Assembly (NCBI RefSeq): GCF_017833525.1
Contig: NZ_JAFICD010000005.1
Location: 402,518 to 466,517, forward strand
DNA from: Duganella sp. 1411
GTDB lineage: Bacteria; Pseudomonadota; Gammaproteobacteria; Burkholderiales; Burkholderiaceae_D
Length of the DNA: 64,000 nucleotides
Reading direction: 5' to 3'
A program made the position numbers and the translations under genes. A model generated the notes under the pieces. The model saw only the letters and a program-made list of their open reading frames with translations, did no database searches and had not been told where the DNA came from. Of the stretch, positions 36,885-45,957 are shown one piece after another (position 1 is the stretch's first letter; each line of letters starts with the position of its first letter).

Positions 36885-38759
36885 TCAACGCGCCTGATGC
36901 CGGCGTCGCGACGCCGCCAAACTGGCCTTCGGCCGCGCCAGCGAGCACAGGGCGCGCGGATCGCGCCTCGGCACACTCGCCGCGACCGCGTCGCCCCAGC
37001 CGCTGCTTTCGCGGCACCAAATGCCGAATGCTTCCACCTCCAGCGGCCGCGCGAACAAATACCCCTGCGCCTCGTCGCAACCCGCCGAGCGCAGGAACGC
37101 CAGCACGTCGCCGCGCTCCACGCCCTCGGCCACCACCCGGTGCCCCAGATCCTGCGACATCGCGATCATTGTCCTGACCAATCCCTGTTGACGATAGTCG
37201 TCCTCCAGCCCCAGGATGAACGACTGGTCGATCTTGACCACGTTGGCCGGCATGCGCTGCAAATACGACAGGCTGCTGTAGCCGGTGCCGAAGTCGTCGA
37301 TCGCCAGGTGCACGCCGGTGCCGGCCAGCGCCTCGAGCATGGCGGTGGCCTTGGCCGGCTGCTCCATGATCGCGCTTTCCGTGATCTCCAGTTCCAGGCA
37401 CTCCGGCGGCAGGCCGTATTGTTCCAGCTCGGCGACCACGCGGTCGGCCAGGTCCGGTTCCAGCAGATTGGCGGCAGAGACGTTGAGCGACAACTGCAAG
37501 CGCAGGCCGGCGGCGCGCCACGCCTGTTGCTGGCGCAACGCCCGGCTCAGCACCCACGCCGTCGTCGCCTGCGCCAGGCCTGAGCGCTCGATCAGGGGAA
37601 TGAATTCGCCGGGACCGATCGGGCCGAGCGTCGGATGGTTCCAGCGCAGCAGCGCCTCGGCGCCGATGCACTCGCCGCTGGCGATGTCGATGCGCGGCTG
37701 GTAGACCAGGCGTAGCTGATCGCGGCTGATCAGCGCCGCGGCGAAGTCGTTGAGCAGGTTGAAACGGCGGCGGTACAGGCCGTCCTCCATCGCCGAGTAC
37801 ACGGCGACGCGGGTGGCGCTGTCGATGGCGTCGTGGGCCGCGTTTTGCGCCTGGCGCAGCACGCTCAGTCCATCGGCCGTGCCGACGTCGAAAGGGGCCA
37901 CGCCGATCGACGGCGTGATCACGAAGCGCAGCTTGCTCACGCTGATCGCGTGTTCCATCTTTTCCTCCAGCGCCGGCAGGTAGTCGGCCATTTCCACGCC
38001 GGCTTCGGAGATCAACGCGAACTGGTTGGCGGCGACGTGGTAGACCTTGCGGCGCGCACCGGCTTCGGCGCGTATCCACGCCGCCGCGTCGACCACCATC
38101 TCGTCGAGGAAGGAGGGGTTGAGCGCGCGCGCGGCGTGCGCCAGCTGGTCGGGCGTAGCGAGGTTGATCAGCACCGCCAGCCGCTGTTCGTCGGCGGGGC
38201 GGTCGCGCTGCATGTCCTGGAAGTCTTCGATGAACTGGTTGCGGTTCGGTAGGCCGCTCAGCGGGTCGATGCGGCCCAGCGCGTGCTGCATCTCGATCTG
38301 CGCCATCACCATCGCGGCCAGGTCGGACAGCATGTCGAGTTCCGCCTGCGTGGTCTCGCGCGGCTCGGTGCCGAGCACGCACATGGCGCCCAGGCAGTGG
38401 CCGTCGACGGTGGTCAGCGGCGCGCCCGCGTAGTAGCGGATGCCGCTGGCGGCCAGCGGGGTGTCGCGGAAAAACTCGTCCTGCAGCAGATCGGGGACCA
38501 CCAGTATGTGGCTGCCGTCGGCCACTTCGCCGCACGGCGCGCCCTGGCGCGGGATCGACGTGTGCTCGACGCCGACGCGCGACTTGAACCATTGGCGGTC
38601 GGCGTCGGTCAGCGACACCGCCGCGATGGGCAGGTTGAACAGGCGCGCGGCCATGCGGGTGATGCGGTCGAAGGCCTCGCTCGGCGGGGTGTCGAGTAAA
38701 TTGAGTTTGTTGAGCGCCTCCAGCCGGCGCGCTTCGTGGAGTTGGCAAGAAATAGTCAT
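36885..38759 (-). CDS. GAF-GGDEF-EAL protein with degenerate GGDEF and intact EAL
   Basis: 624-residue soluble protein. A GAF domain (residues ~25-155, with ADRQWFKSRVG and YAGAPLTT) is followed by a GGDEF domain whose signature has decayed to AANQF, so it cannot make cyclic-di-GMP but may still bind GTP. The EAL domain is complete: EALLRW, the Asn of LNVSAANL, LEITES, DDFGTGYSSL, KIDQSF, AEGVE and QGYLF. It is therefore probably a GAF-controlled cyclic-di-GMP phosphodiesterase. The last ~35 residues are a basic Ala/Arg-rich tail. The ribosome site before ATG 38759 is weak. Confidence 0.9.
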   Translation of the reverse strand: MTISCQLHEARRLEALNKLNLLDTPPSEAFDRITRMAARLFNLPIAAVSLTDADRQWFKSRVGVEHTSIPRQGAPCGEVADGSHILVVPDLLQDEFFRDTPLAASGIRYYAGAPLTTVDGHCLGAMCVLGTEPRETTQAELDMLSDLAAMVMAQIEMQHALGRIDPLSGLPNRNQFIEDFQDMQRDRPADEQRLAVLINLATPDQLAHAARALNPSFLDEMVVDAAAWIRAEAGARRKVYHVAANQFALISEAGVEMADYLPALEEKMEHAISVSKLRFVITPSIGVAPFDVGTADGLSVLRQAQNAAHDAIDSATRVAVYSAMEDGLYRRRFNLLNDFAAALISRDQLRLVYQPRIDIASGECIGAEALLRWNHPTLGPIGPGEFIPLIERSGLAQATTAWVLSRALRQQQAWRAAGLRLQLSLNVSAANLLEPDLADRVVAELEQYGLPPECLELEITESAIMEQPAKATAMLEALAGTGVHLAIDDFGTGYSSLSYLQRMPANVVKIDQSFILGLEDDYRQQGLVRTMIAMSQDLGHRVVAEGVERGDVLAFLRSAGCDEAQGYLFARPLEVEAFGIWCRESSGWGDAVAASVPRRDPRALCSLARPKASLAASRRRHQAR

Positions 38760-39150
38760 GATCCGGTCATTTATTATGTGGTTGACAAGGTGCTATTCAA
38801 TGCGGGGTGAGGCACTGGCGGGCGCGGCATGTCCGTGTCGGCATGGGCGCCGGTGAACGGCAAGAGGTGAGCGTGTTTAAGGCTCGGTGACGCTATCGGT
38901 TATTTGCAACAAGGAAAACATTATTGCGTTGATGAAATAAATAATAGCACGATTTCTTGTGCGTCGCGCGCGCACGGCGTAAAAGTTGCGTTGGGATAGG
39001 TTAACAAGTGGCGTTATTGATACTGCGGAATCACGTGGGGCGGATTAGCGCAGCGTAATCGGCCATGCATGCGTCTCGACGGCGCATGCATGGCGGATTA
39101 CGGCGTTCCGCCTAATCCGCCCTACGTGGAACAGTGGAGCAGTGGAACGG
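38760..39150. other. 391-bp intergenic region with family B repeat
   Basis: No gene seen. The half next to the GAF-GGDEF-EAL start (38880-39010) is AT-rich, with ATGAAATAAATAATAG-like sequence, and should hold its promoter. The other half is the family B repeat copy 4 beside the pullulanase 3' end. Confidence 0.6.
39032..39128. repeat. Family B two-hairpin palindromic repeat, copy 4
   Basis: Same orientation as copy 1, with one change in the left arm (CACGTGGGGCGG). The central part is itself a palindrome, CCATGCATGCG-N-CGCATGCATGG, sharing the GCGTCTCGACG spacer with copy 2. It lies just downstream of the pullulanase stop. Confidence 0.9.
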
Positions 39151-41886
39151 TCAGTTTTTTTCGACGAACACCACCGCGCTGCGCGCCGGGACGGCGAACG
39201 TGCCGGAGGCGGCGTCGTAGCTCGCTTCGCGCGCCACCCGCTGGTCCGCCGCGCCCGCGCGCAGGTGCACCGGATGCAGCTGGTAGCGGCGGTTCTTCTC
39301 CTCGTCCACGGTGACGCGCTGCGCCACCTGGTCGACGTTGATCAGGTACGTGATCGACTTGAAGTTGGCGCCCGCGTAGCCGGCGCCGTCCAGATGCGCG
39401 ACGATCACCGTCGGCACCTGCTTCGATCCGGTGTTGTGGAAGCGCAGCCGCCGCTGCACATCGGCCGAAGTCCGCATGCGGAACAGCGTGCTGCTGGAGC
39501 GTATCGCCAGCAAATCGCGGAAGGCGTCGCGCGACCAGGCGATGTCCGCCGGCGCCGGCTTGATCGCGGCGTTGGCCAGCAGGGGCTTCATCAGCGCGTA
39601 GTCCTTGCCGTTGTCCTCTTCGCGCGGCAGGCCGGTGCCGTAGTAGTTGTCCTGGTAGGTCCAGTCCAGGCGATTGAACCAGTCGCCCGATTCGAAGCTG
39701 TTGCGGTCCAGCGATTTGGATCGCAGGATGTCGAAGCCGGCGTGGAAGTACGCCACGCCCTGGCTAAAGGCGTTGATGGCCGCGCCCAGCATCTGCACTT
39801 GCGCGCGCTCGGCGCCGGTGGTCGCCAGCGGCAGCTTGTAGGCGTTGATGTCGAACAGCGTCTGGTTGTCGTGGTTCTCGACGTAGTTGACGGCTTCCGA
39901 CGGCTCGCTGGCATAGCCCGCCGGCTGGTTGCCGCCGTAGACGATCGCCTTCAGCTGTTTGGTCTCGTCCTGCCAGGTGCGCATCGTGTAGTCGCGCAGC
40001 GAGCCGGCCAGGCCGACCTTGACCATGTCCGACGCTTGCAGCAGGTCTTCGGCGGGGCGTGCCGGCGCCAGCGCGTTGGGCGCGTACACCAGGCCATTGA
40101 TGTAGCCCTGCTGCGCGATGATCTGGGCGCCGCCGTCGCTGGCGCCACCGCCGCGCACCGCGTCGCGCGCGCGGTCGCTGAAGGTGCCGATGCCGCTGCC
40201 GTTCAACGACAGCTGCGACGCCTGCACGAAGCGGGCGCTGTCGGCCACCTCGCCGAAGTTCCAGCCCTCGCCGATCAAGTCGATGCGGCGGCCGGCGGCG
40301 CGCTCGACGCTGGCGCGTAGCGCTTCCATCGCGGCGCGCGGCTGGTGGCCCATCAGGTCGAAGCGGAAGGAGTCGATCTTGTATTGCACCGCCCATTGTT
40401 CGACCGAGTCGATCATCAGCTTGGCCATCATCAGGTTTTCGGTGGCGGTGTTGTCGCAGCAGGTCGAGCGTTCGATGCCGCCGCTCGCGTTCAGTCGGTG
40501 GTAGTAGCCGGGCACCACGCGGTCCAGCACCGATTTCTCGTTCTGGCCGGCGATGAAGGTGTGGTTGTACACCACGTCCATGCCGACGCGCAGCCCGGCC
40601 TTGTGCAGCGCCTGCACCATCTGGCGGAATTCGATGATGCGCCGGGCGCCATCGGCCGGGTCGGTCGCGTAGCTGCCCTCCGGCGCGTTGTAGTGATACG
40701 GGTCATAGCCCCAGTTGTAGCAGTCGGTGAATTTGACCTTGGTTACCTGCGCCTGCTGTTCCAGCCCGTCCGGTTTGAGGCCGGGCAGGGCGGCGATGTC
40801 GGGCGACACGCAACCGGTTTCCGGCACGGTGGCGATGTCGTAGACCGGCAGCAGATGGACGTCGGTGATGCCGGCGCGGCTTAGCGCGGCCAGGTGCTTC
40901 ATGCCGTTGGAGCCGGTCTCGGTGAAGGCGGTGTACTTGCCGCGGTTCGCCGCGCTGACGGTGCCGTCGTTGATCGAGAAGTCGCGCACGTGCAGTTCGT
41001 AGACCGTCATGTCGGTGGGCGCGGCGACCTTCCTGGGCACTGGCGTCCGGTCCCAGCCCGCCGGTTTGAGGTTGGCCGCGTTCAGGTTGGCGATGTAGCT
41101 GCGTTTGGAGTCGGTGGTCAGGCTGACCGAGTACGGATCGGTGACGAGGTTGCGCACCAAGCCGGCCGATGGCGTCGGCACGTCCACCAGATACTGGTAG
41201 TACTGGCCTGTCAGCTTGCCCGGCAGATTGGCGGACCAGATGCCGGTGGCGTCGTCGCGCCGCATCGGCGTGATCGCGGCCGCCTTCGACGAGCCGGTGG
41301 CGTAGGTGCACAGCGCAACGCCCTGGGCGGTCGGTGCCCACAGCTTGAAGGCCGCGCCGCGCGGGCCGGCGCTCACGCCGAAGTCCTCGACCTTGGCGGC
41401 GCCCGCGTAGAGGTCGTCGAGCGCGCCGGCGATTTGCAGCGACGTCACGTCGCGCACGGTGCCGTCGTCCTTTTCCTGGACCAGCAGCACTTGCTGCGTC
41501 ATCAGCCGCGCCGCATCGGGAACGCTCAGCACCACGCCGTCGCCGACAAACTTGAAGCGCTGCGCGACATCGGACGGTACGCCGCCATCGAAGTGTGCCA
41601 GCGTCAGCGCGCCGTCCGCGCCGGTGACGCGCGCGCCCGGCGCCGCCCGCAGCAGGGCGTTGGCCGAATAATAGAGTTTAAACGCGCCGTTGCCGGCATC
41701 GGCGCCGGGCCATTTGATCAACTGGCGGTTGAGCCAATACGCGCGGGCGTCGGTGGCGGGCGCCGCATGCAGCGGCGTCGCAAACGCCCCATCGCAATCC
41801 GCCAGCACGGGCTCCGCCGAGGCAGCCAAACATGTCAACGCCAGCGCGCTGCCCAACGAACCCGCCATCAAACGCCTACCCGCCAT
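39151..41886 (-). CDS. pulA: Secreted pullulanase-type alpha-1,6-glucosidase (GH13)
   Basis: 911 residues. A signal peptide (to ~residue 30, VLAD) is followed by a small N-terminal beta domain, a CBM48-like domain (FKLWAPTAQGV) and a GH13 barrel with the pullulanase signature YNWGYDP. Other landmarks are DVVYNH, the nucleophile Asp in FRFDLMGH, the acid Glu in IGEGWNFG and VENHDN. It cleaves alpha-1,6 branches of pullulan, amylopectin or glycogen fragments. The start is ATG 41886 (MAGRRLM) with GGAG eight bases before; the frame to 41961 crosses the promoter. A Cys follows the hydrophobic core but no good lipobox is seen, so it is probably soluble. Confidence 0.92.
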   Translation of the reverse strand: MAGRRLMAGSLGSALALTCLAASAEPVLADCDGAFATPLHAAPATDARAYWLNRQLIKWPGADAGNGAFKLYYSANALLRAAPGARVTGADGALTLAHFDGGVPSDVAQRFKFVGDGVVLSVPDAARLMTQQVLLVQEKDDGTVRDVTSLQIAGALDDLYAGAAKVEDFGVSAGPRGAAFKLWAPTAQGVALCTYATGSSKAAAITPMRRDDATGIWSANLPGKLTGQYYQYLVDVPTPSAGLVRNLVTDPYSVSLTTDSKRSYIANLNAANLKPAGWDRTPVPRKVAAPTDMTVYELHVRDFSINDGTVSAANRGKYTAFTETGSNGMKHLAALSRAGITDVHLLPVYDIATVPETGCVSPDIAALPGLKPDGLEQQAQVTKVKFTDCYNWGYDPYHYNAPEGSYATDPADGARRIIEFRQMVQALHKAGLRVGMDVVYNHTFIAGQNEKSVLDRVVPGYYHRLNASGGIERSTCCDNTATENLMMAKLMIDSVEQWAVQYKIDSFRFDLMGHQPRAAMEALRASVERAAGRRIDLIGEGWNFGEVADSARFVQASQLSLNGSGIGTFSDRARDAVRGGGASDGGAQIIAQQGYINGLVYAPNALAPARPAEDLLQASDMVKVGLAGSLRDYTMRTWQDETKQLKAIVYGGNQPAGYASEPSEAVNYVENHDNQTLFDINAYKLPLATTGAERAQVQMLGAAINAFSQGVAYFHAGFDILRSKSLDRNSFESGDWFNRLDWTYQDNYYGTGLPREEDNGKDYALMKPLLANAAIKPAPADIAWSRDAFRDLLAIRSSSTLFRMRTSADVQRRLRFHNTGSKQVPTVIVAHLDGAGYAGANFKSITYLINVDQVAQRVTVDEEKNRRYQLHPVHLRAGAADQRVAREASYDAASGTFAVPARSAVVFVEKN

Positions 41887-42197
41887 ATTCCATCTCCATA
41901 CCGTTGAGTTGAGTAGCGCAGTTACAAAAACCTGCGCATCAGCCTTAAATTCGGCGGCCATGGTACTCCAGAATCCGTAATTCTGAGACGCGATACGTCC
42001 GGCAAGCTTTTACTTCTTATCAAAAATTAACAAAAACCTGCAAGGTGTGGGGTATTTGCTGCTGGTTCGTTTACACCCTGTTACGCACTGTACGTCCTGT
42101 ATCAATGGGTAATTGTCGCGCGGGGGCGGCCCATGCGCTGCTAGTCTTGGTCGCGTAGTGGTAACCACCTCCTGCCTCAACCCCGCAAGGACTCATC
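41887..42197. other. 311-bp divergent region between pulA and cysC
   Basis: No gene seen. It must hold promoters for pullulanase (minus) and the APS kinase operon (plus). An imperfect palindrome AGAATCCGTAATTCT lies near 41970. No copy of the TGTAGT-N3-ACTACA palindrome was found here. Confidence 0.5.
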
Positions 42198-42755
42198 ATG
42201 ATATTGCTATTTTGCGGCCTGTCCGGCGCCGGCAAGTCGACGCTTGCCAACAGCGTCAAAGACCTTCTTGGCCGCCAATTCATTCCCGTTGAAGTCATCG
42301 ATGGCGATGCGTATCGCGCATGCTTGTTTTCCGACCTGGGTTTTTCGCGCCAGGACCGTAGCGAAAACCTGCGTCGCCTCGGCTACCTCGCCGATAAATT
42401 CGCCGCACACGGCATCGTCACGATCATCAGTGCCATCAGTCCCTATGACGACGTGCGCAAGGAACTGGTCGCGCTCTATCGCGACGTGAAAGTAGTGTTC
42501 ATCGATTGCGCGCTCGACGAACTGCGGCGGCGCGACACCAAGGGCTTGTACCGGCGCGCCAGCCTGCCCGACGATGCGCCCGACAAGTTGACGTGCCTGA
42601 CCGGCGTCAACGATCCGTTCGAGCCGCCATCGGAACCCGACCTGTATTTCAACACCGGCGACAGCGGCATCGCCGAGTGCAGCGCGCGCGTCTGCGAGTA
42701 TGTGCTGAGCCACACCGCTTTCGTCCAGCGCAGGAGGGCACGGCATGGTCAATGA
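42198..42755 (+). CDS. cysC: Adenylylsulfate (APS) kinase
   Basis: 185-residue P-loop kinase that phosphorylates APS to PAPS, the activated sulfate donor. Family landmarks occur in order: P-loop GLSGAGKST (residues 7-15), DGDAYR (normally DGDNIR), FSRQDRSENLRRLGYLA, ISAISPYDDVRKEL, KGLYRRA and the C-terminal LTGVNDPFEPP. It overlaps the downstream sulfotransferase by 11 bases, so the two are coupled: PAPS made by one enzyme feeds the other. No ATP sulfurylase gene is nearby, so APS must come from elsewhere in the genome. Confidence 0.9.
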   Translation: MILLFCGLSGAGKSTLANSVKDLLGRQFIPVEVIDGDAYRACLFSDLGFSRQDRSENLRRLGYLADKFAAHGIVTIISAISPYDDVRKELVALYRDVKVVFIDCALDELRRRDTKGLYRRASLPDDAPDKLTCLTGVNDPFEPPSEPDLYFNTGDSGIAECSARVCEYVLSHTAFVQRRRARHGQ

Positions 42756-43629
42756 CGTCCTGGTGATCGCCGGGATGCACCGCTCCGGCACATCGCTGAT
42801 CACGCACTGGCTGCATGATTGCGGCTTGCAGGTTGGTGAGCGCCTGGTGGGCGTGGGCACCGGCAATGTCGAGGGCCATTTTGAAGACGAGGACTTCTTC
42901 CATCTGCATCAGCAAATCCTGATCGACAAAGGTGTTCATCCCGACGGCCTGCAGCCGCCCGAGGCGATGACGCCGAGCGCGCGGGAGCAGGCGCAAATGC
43001 GCTCCCTCATCGCCGCCAGGAACTCCAGCTTCCCGCAGTGGGGCTGGAAGGAGCCGCGTACCTGCCTGTTTCTGGAGACGTATTCGGCGTTGCTGCCGCA
43101 GGCGAAATATCTGGTGCTGCTGCGCGATCATCAGGAGGTGGTGCATTCGCTGCTCAAGCGAGACTTCGCCCTGCTCGACCAGCGATACCAGGCAAAAAGC
43201 TGGCCGTATCGCATGGCGTGGAAGTATTTTTACCGGTCGATGCGGCTGGCGCGGCATCGCCGCAAGCACCGCGAGCGCTACCTGCAAGCGTGGCTGGTGT
43301 ACAACCGGATGATCTTGCGGATGCTGGACCAACTGCCGCAGCATCGCTATCTGGTGGTGAGCTACAAATCGATGCAAAGCCAGTGCGCCGAGGTGTTCAA
43401 TTTCCTGTCGTCGCGCTGGTCGTTCCAGCTGCAATACAAAAAATTCGCCAGCGTGTACCGCAGTGAGCTAATCAGCCGCAAGGTCGACATGGCGCCGATC
43501 GGCGTCGATCCAGCCCTGCTGGCCGAGGCGCGGCAAGTCGGCGCCAGCCTGCAGGGCTACCTGCAACGCAGCCAGCGGCGCCTGGCCGCGATGTCCGCTG
43601 CGAGCGTGGACGACAGGGTTTGCGCCTGA
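42745..43629 (+). CDS. Sulfotransferase family protein
   Basis: 294 residues with PAPS-binding features: the 5'-phosphosulfate loop near the N-terminus (AGMHRSGTSLI) and the 3'-phosphate motif RDHQEVVHSLLKRD around residue 128. No signal peptide, so it should act in the cytoplasm on a small molecule, lipid or glycan precursor. GGAGG lies seven bases before ATG 42745, inside the end of the APS kinase gene. The middle is very basic (RLARHRRKHRERY), perhaps for binding an anionic acceptor or the membrane. The acceptor is unknown; no glycan, Nod-factor or polysaccharide assembly genes are adjacent. Confidence 0.82.
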   Translation: MVNDVLVIAGMHRSGTSLITHWLHDCGLQVGERLVGVGTGNVEGHFEDEDFFHLHQQILIDKGVHPDGLQPPEAMTPSAREQAQMRSLIAARNSSFPQWGWKEPRTCLFLETYSALLPQAKYLVLLRDHQEVVHSLLKRDFALLDQRYQAKSWPYRMAWKYFYRSMRLARHRRKHRERYLQAWLVYNRMILRMLDQLPQHRYLVVSYKSMQSQCAEVFNFLSSRWSFQLQYKKFASVYRSELISRKVDMAPIGVDPALLAEARQVGASLQGYLQRSQRRLAAMSAASVDDRVCA

Positions 43630-43656
43630 GGCGAATGCCAATGTCGGGGCGTCCGC

Positions 43657-44049
43657 TTATTTGCGCTCGTTCTTCTTGGCCGGCTGGTTGGTGCAGGTGG
43701 TGTTGTCCTTGTGCGCGGTCCCGATATTTTCGCCGCCGGAGGCATCGACGCCACCTTGCGGGCGGTGACAATCGGCCTTGGTGCCCTTGGGCGGCTTGTT
43801 GTCGAAGCCCGGCTTGGCGGTCGGCTGCATCCCGGCGTTGCCGTTCTGGGCGCCGGTGTTGGCCTCGGCCTCGCCCTTGGCCGCGCCTTTGGGCTGGAAG
43901 GCCGTCGCCCCGGTGCTGCCGGTGGGCTGGGCGACATCCTTGTCGGACATCGGTTTGCTTTGCGCGTGCGCCGCCGCGCTGAAGGAAGTGGTCAGGCAGA
44001 AAGCCGCGAGGCCGATGGCGGCTTTCGCCTTGGTGAATTGGGTGGGCAT
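43657..44049 (-). CDS. Small secreted low-complexity protein
   Basis: 130 residues. The signal peptide is clear (AFCLTTSFSAAAHAQ, cleavage near residue 30). The mature chain is hydrophilic and disordered, rich in Gly, Ala, Lys, Asn and Thr, with two cysteines (KADCHRPQG and NTTCTNQP) that could form one disulfide. AAGGAGA precedes ATG 44049. I do not recognise a family. It converges on the sulfotransferase gene with 27 bases between. Confidence 0.75.
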   Translation of the reverse strand: MPTQFTKAKAAIGLAAFCLTTSFSAAAHAQSKPMSDKDVAQPTGSTGATAFQPKGAAKGEAEANTGAQNGNAGMQPTAKPGFDNKPPKGTKADCHRPQGGVDASGGENIGTAHKDNTTCTNQPAKKNERK

Positions 44050-44165
44050 GATCGTCTCCTTGAGTCCATTGATGACTCAAGGATTGTTTCACGCCCAACA
44101 CATTTCCCAAGTAGGATACCTGCCCGTGCGCAAGTCAGACACGCGGCAGCAAGTTGATGAGCGTG

Positions 44166-45752
44166 TTACTTCGCCGCAACCCGGTAGTTATCCACCATCT
44201 TGTAGCGCATCGCATACAGCGCGAACAGGCCGGCCGTCAGCAGCGCGAAGGCGGCGAAGAAGAACATCTGGAACGCGATGGAGCTCATGCCGATGGTGGC
44301 GATGTGCGCGCTGACAGCCTCGTTCTTCACGCCCGAGTTGACGATCAATACCCACAGGTTGCCGACGGTGACTGCCAGATACCAGAAGCTCAGGATGATG
44401 CCCTTCATCGGCGCGGGCGCCTGGCTATAGGCGAATTCCAGGCCGGTGGCCGAAACCAGCACCTCGCCCAGCGTCAGCAGCGCGTAGGGCAGCAGCTGCC
44501 ACAGGATCGAGACTTTGTCGCCGCCGTCCATCTTCAGCTGGATGGCGCCGATCACGATCCACGCCGCGCCGGACAGCGCGATGCCCAGGCCCATGCGGCG
44601 CAGCGGCGTTGGGGTGATGCCGATGGCGCGCATCAGCGGGAACAGCGCGAGGTTATTCAAAGGGATCAGCAGCATCACCAGGATAGGATTGATGGCCTGC
44701 ATCTGCGCCGGCAGCAGCGTGAATTCCCAGCCGAAGATCGACAGCAACGGGCTGTCCATGGCGTTGGCCTGGACGATCCAGGTCGACGCCTTCTGGTCGA
44801 ACAGCGACCAGAATGGCGTGATCATGGCGAACACGATCAGGATGCGCAGCACGGCGCGCACGCCTTCCACCGCTTCGTCGGTGTGCGGGCCGCGCGCGCG
44901 GTCGAGCTGCAGGGACACGCCGACGCCGCCGAACGCCAGCAACAGCACCAGCGCCGTGCAGGCGGCGATGACAAAGCCCCACTGCGGCGCCATGCACAGC
45001 GACAGCACGGCGCCGGCCGCGCCGATGCCGGCGACGATCAGGCCCGGACGCGATTTCCCGGGCACTTTCGCGAACAACGCGGTGCGGGCGACGCTGCTGA
45101 ACGAATCCGGATTGGGCGCGGCCGGCGGCACGTGCACGTATTTTTTGCGGCCGATCCAGAACACCAAGGTGGCGATCGCCATCAGGATGCCGGGAATGCC
45201 GAAGGCCACGGCCGGGCCGTAATCGCGCAGCATCAACGGCATCAGCAGCGAGGCGAAGAAGGAACCGAAGTTGATGATCCAGTAGAAGGCGTCGAACACC
45301 AGCTTGGCGCGGTTCTTGTTGGTCTGGTCGAACTGGTCGCCGACGAAGGCCACCACCAGCGGCTTGATGCCGCCCGAGCCGAAGGCGATCAGCGCCAGGC
45401 CGAGGTAGAAGCCCTTCAGGTTGTCCTCGAAGATCGCCAGGCAGGCGTGGCCCGCCACGTAGATGAGGCTAAACCAGAACACCGTCTTGTACTTGCCGAA
45501 GAAGCGGTCGGCCAGCCAGCCGCCCAGCAGCGGGAAGAAGTACACGCCGATGACGAAGGTATGGAACACGTGCTTGGCCTCGGTGGCGCGGTCGGCCATC
45601 GGAATGAACAGCAAAAGCGTGCTCAGGAGAAACGGTGTCAGGATGTTGCGCATGCCGTAGAAGCTGAAACGCTCGCAGCCTTCGTTGGCGATGATGTAGG
45701 GAATTTGTCGGGGCATCGGCCCGTTGCCGTTGGCGATAGCGCTGTCAGTCAC
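44166..45752 (-). CDS. POT/PTR family proton-coupled oligopeptide transporter (MFS)
   Basis: 528 residues, 12-14 membrane helices. The POT proton-binding signature appears as ANEGCERFSFYGMR (ExxERFxYY type, with F in place of one Y). GSGGIKPLVVAFVGDQF and FYWIINFGSF in the middle are characteristic. The family imports di- and tripeptides with protons. The start is GTG 45752 with GGAG seven bases upstream. It is divergent from a GH13 alpha-glucosidase and shares with it a region containing a maltodextrin-type palindrome, which is odd for a peptide carrier and raises the question of its real substrate. Confidence 0.88.
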   Translation of the reverse strand: MTDSAIANGNGPMPRQIPYIIANEGCERFSFYGMRNILTPFLLSTLLLFIPMADRATEAKHVFHTFVIGVYFFPLLGGWLADRFFGKYKTVFWFSLIYVAGHACLAIFEDNLKGFYLGLALIAFGSGGIKPLVVAFVGDQFDQTNKNRAKLVFDAFYWIINFGSFFASLLMPLMLRDYGPAVAFGIPGILMAIATLVFWIGRKKYVHVPPAAPNPDSFSSVARTALFAKVPGKSRPGLIVAGIGAAGAVLSLCMAPQWGFVIAACTALVLLLAFGGVGVSLQLDRARGPHTDEAVEGVRAVLRILIVFAMITPFWSLFDQKASTWIVQANAMDSPLLSIFGWEFTLLPAQMQAINPILVMLLIPLNNLALFPLMRAIGITPTPLRRMGLGIALSGAAWIVIGAIQLKMDGGDKVSILWQLLPYALLTLGEVLVSATGLEFAYSQAPAPMKGIILSFWYLAVTVGNLWVLIVNSGVKNEAVSAHIATIGMSSIAFQMFFFAAFALLTAGLFALYAMRYKMVDNYRVAAK

Positions 45753-45771
45753 TGGTTTCTCCTAAATTTTG

Positions 45772-45786
45772 TGTAGTTTGACTACT
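45772..45786. promoter_or_regulatory. Operator-like palindrome, site 4 (POT transporter / alpha-glucosidase)
   Basis: TGTAGT-TTG-ACTACT matches the palindrome found between the glycosidase-esterase and TonB receptor genes, with one mismatch at the outermost pair. It is 20 bases upstream of the POT transporter GTG and ~170 bases upstream of the alpha-glucosidase start. Confidence 0.5.
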
Positions 45787-45957
45787 CATTTTTGTTTTAT
45801 GAATTCCGGTGGAAACTCATAACTCATTGATTTGTTTGAATTAATTGTGATAATTCCAAATCGTGCCCACGATTGAAAAAAACAACATCGTGATGTATAT
45901 TCTCTACAAACTCATCCGCGCGCCTTCCACGACACGCAGCCAACCCCGGATTCTCTT

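Noticed and set aside
41812..41886. Lipoprotein signal in pullulanase because of a Cys after the hydrophobic stretch
   Set aside because: The residues before Cys (ALT) do not fit a lipobox, and a standard signal-peptidase-I site follows a few residues later.
44154..45776. 540-codon frame opposite the POT transporter
   Set aside because: Gln/His/Arg/Glu-rich shadow of a membrane-protein gene with all POT motifs.
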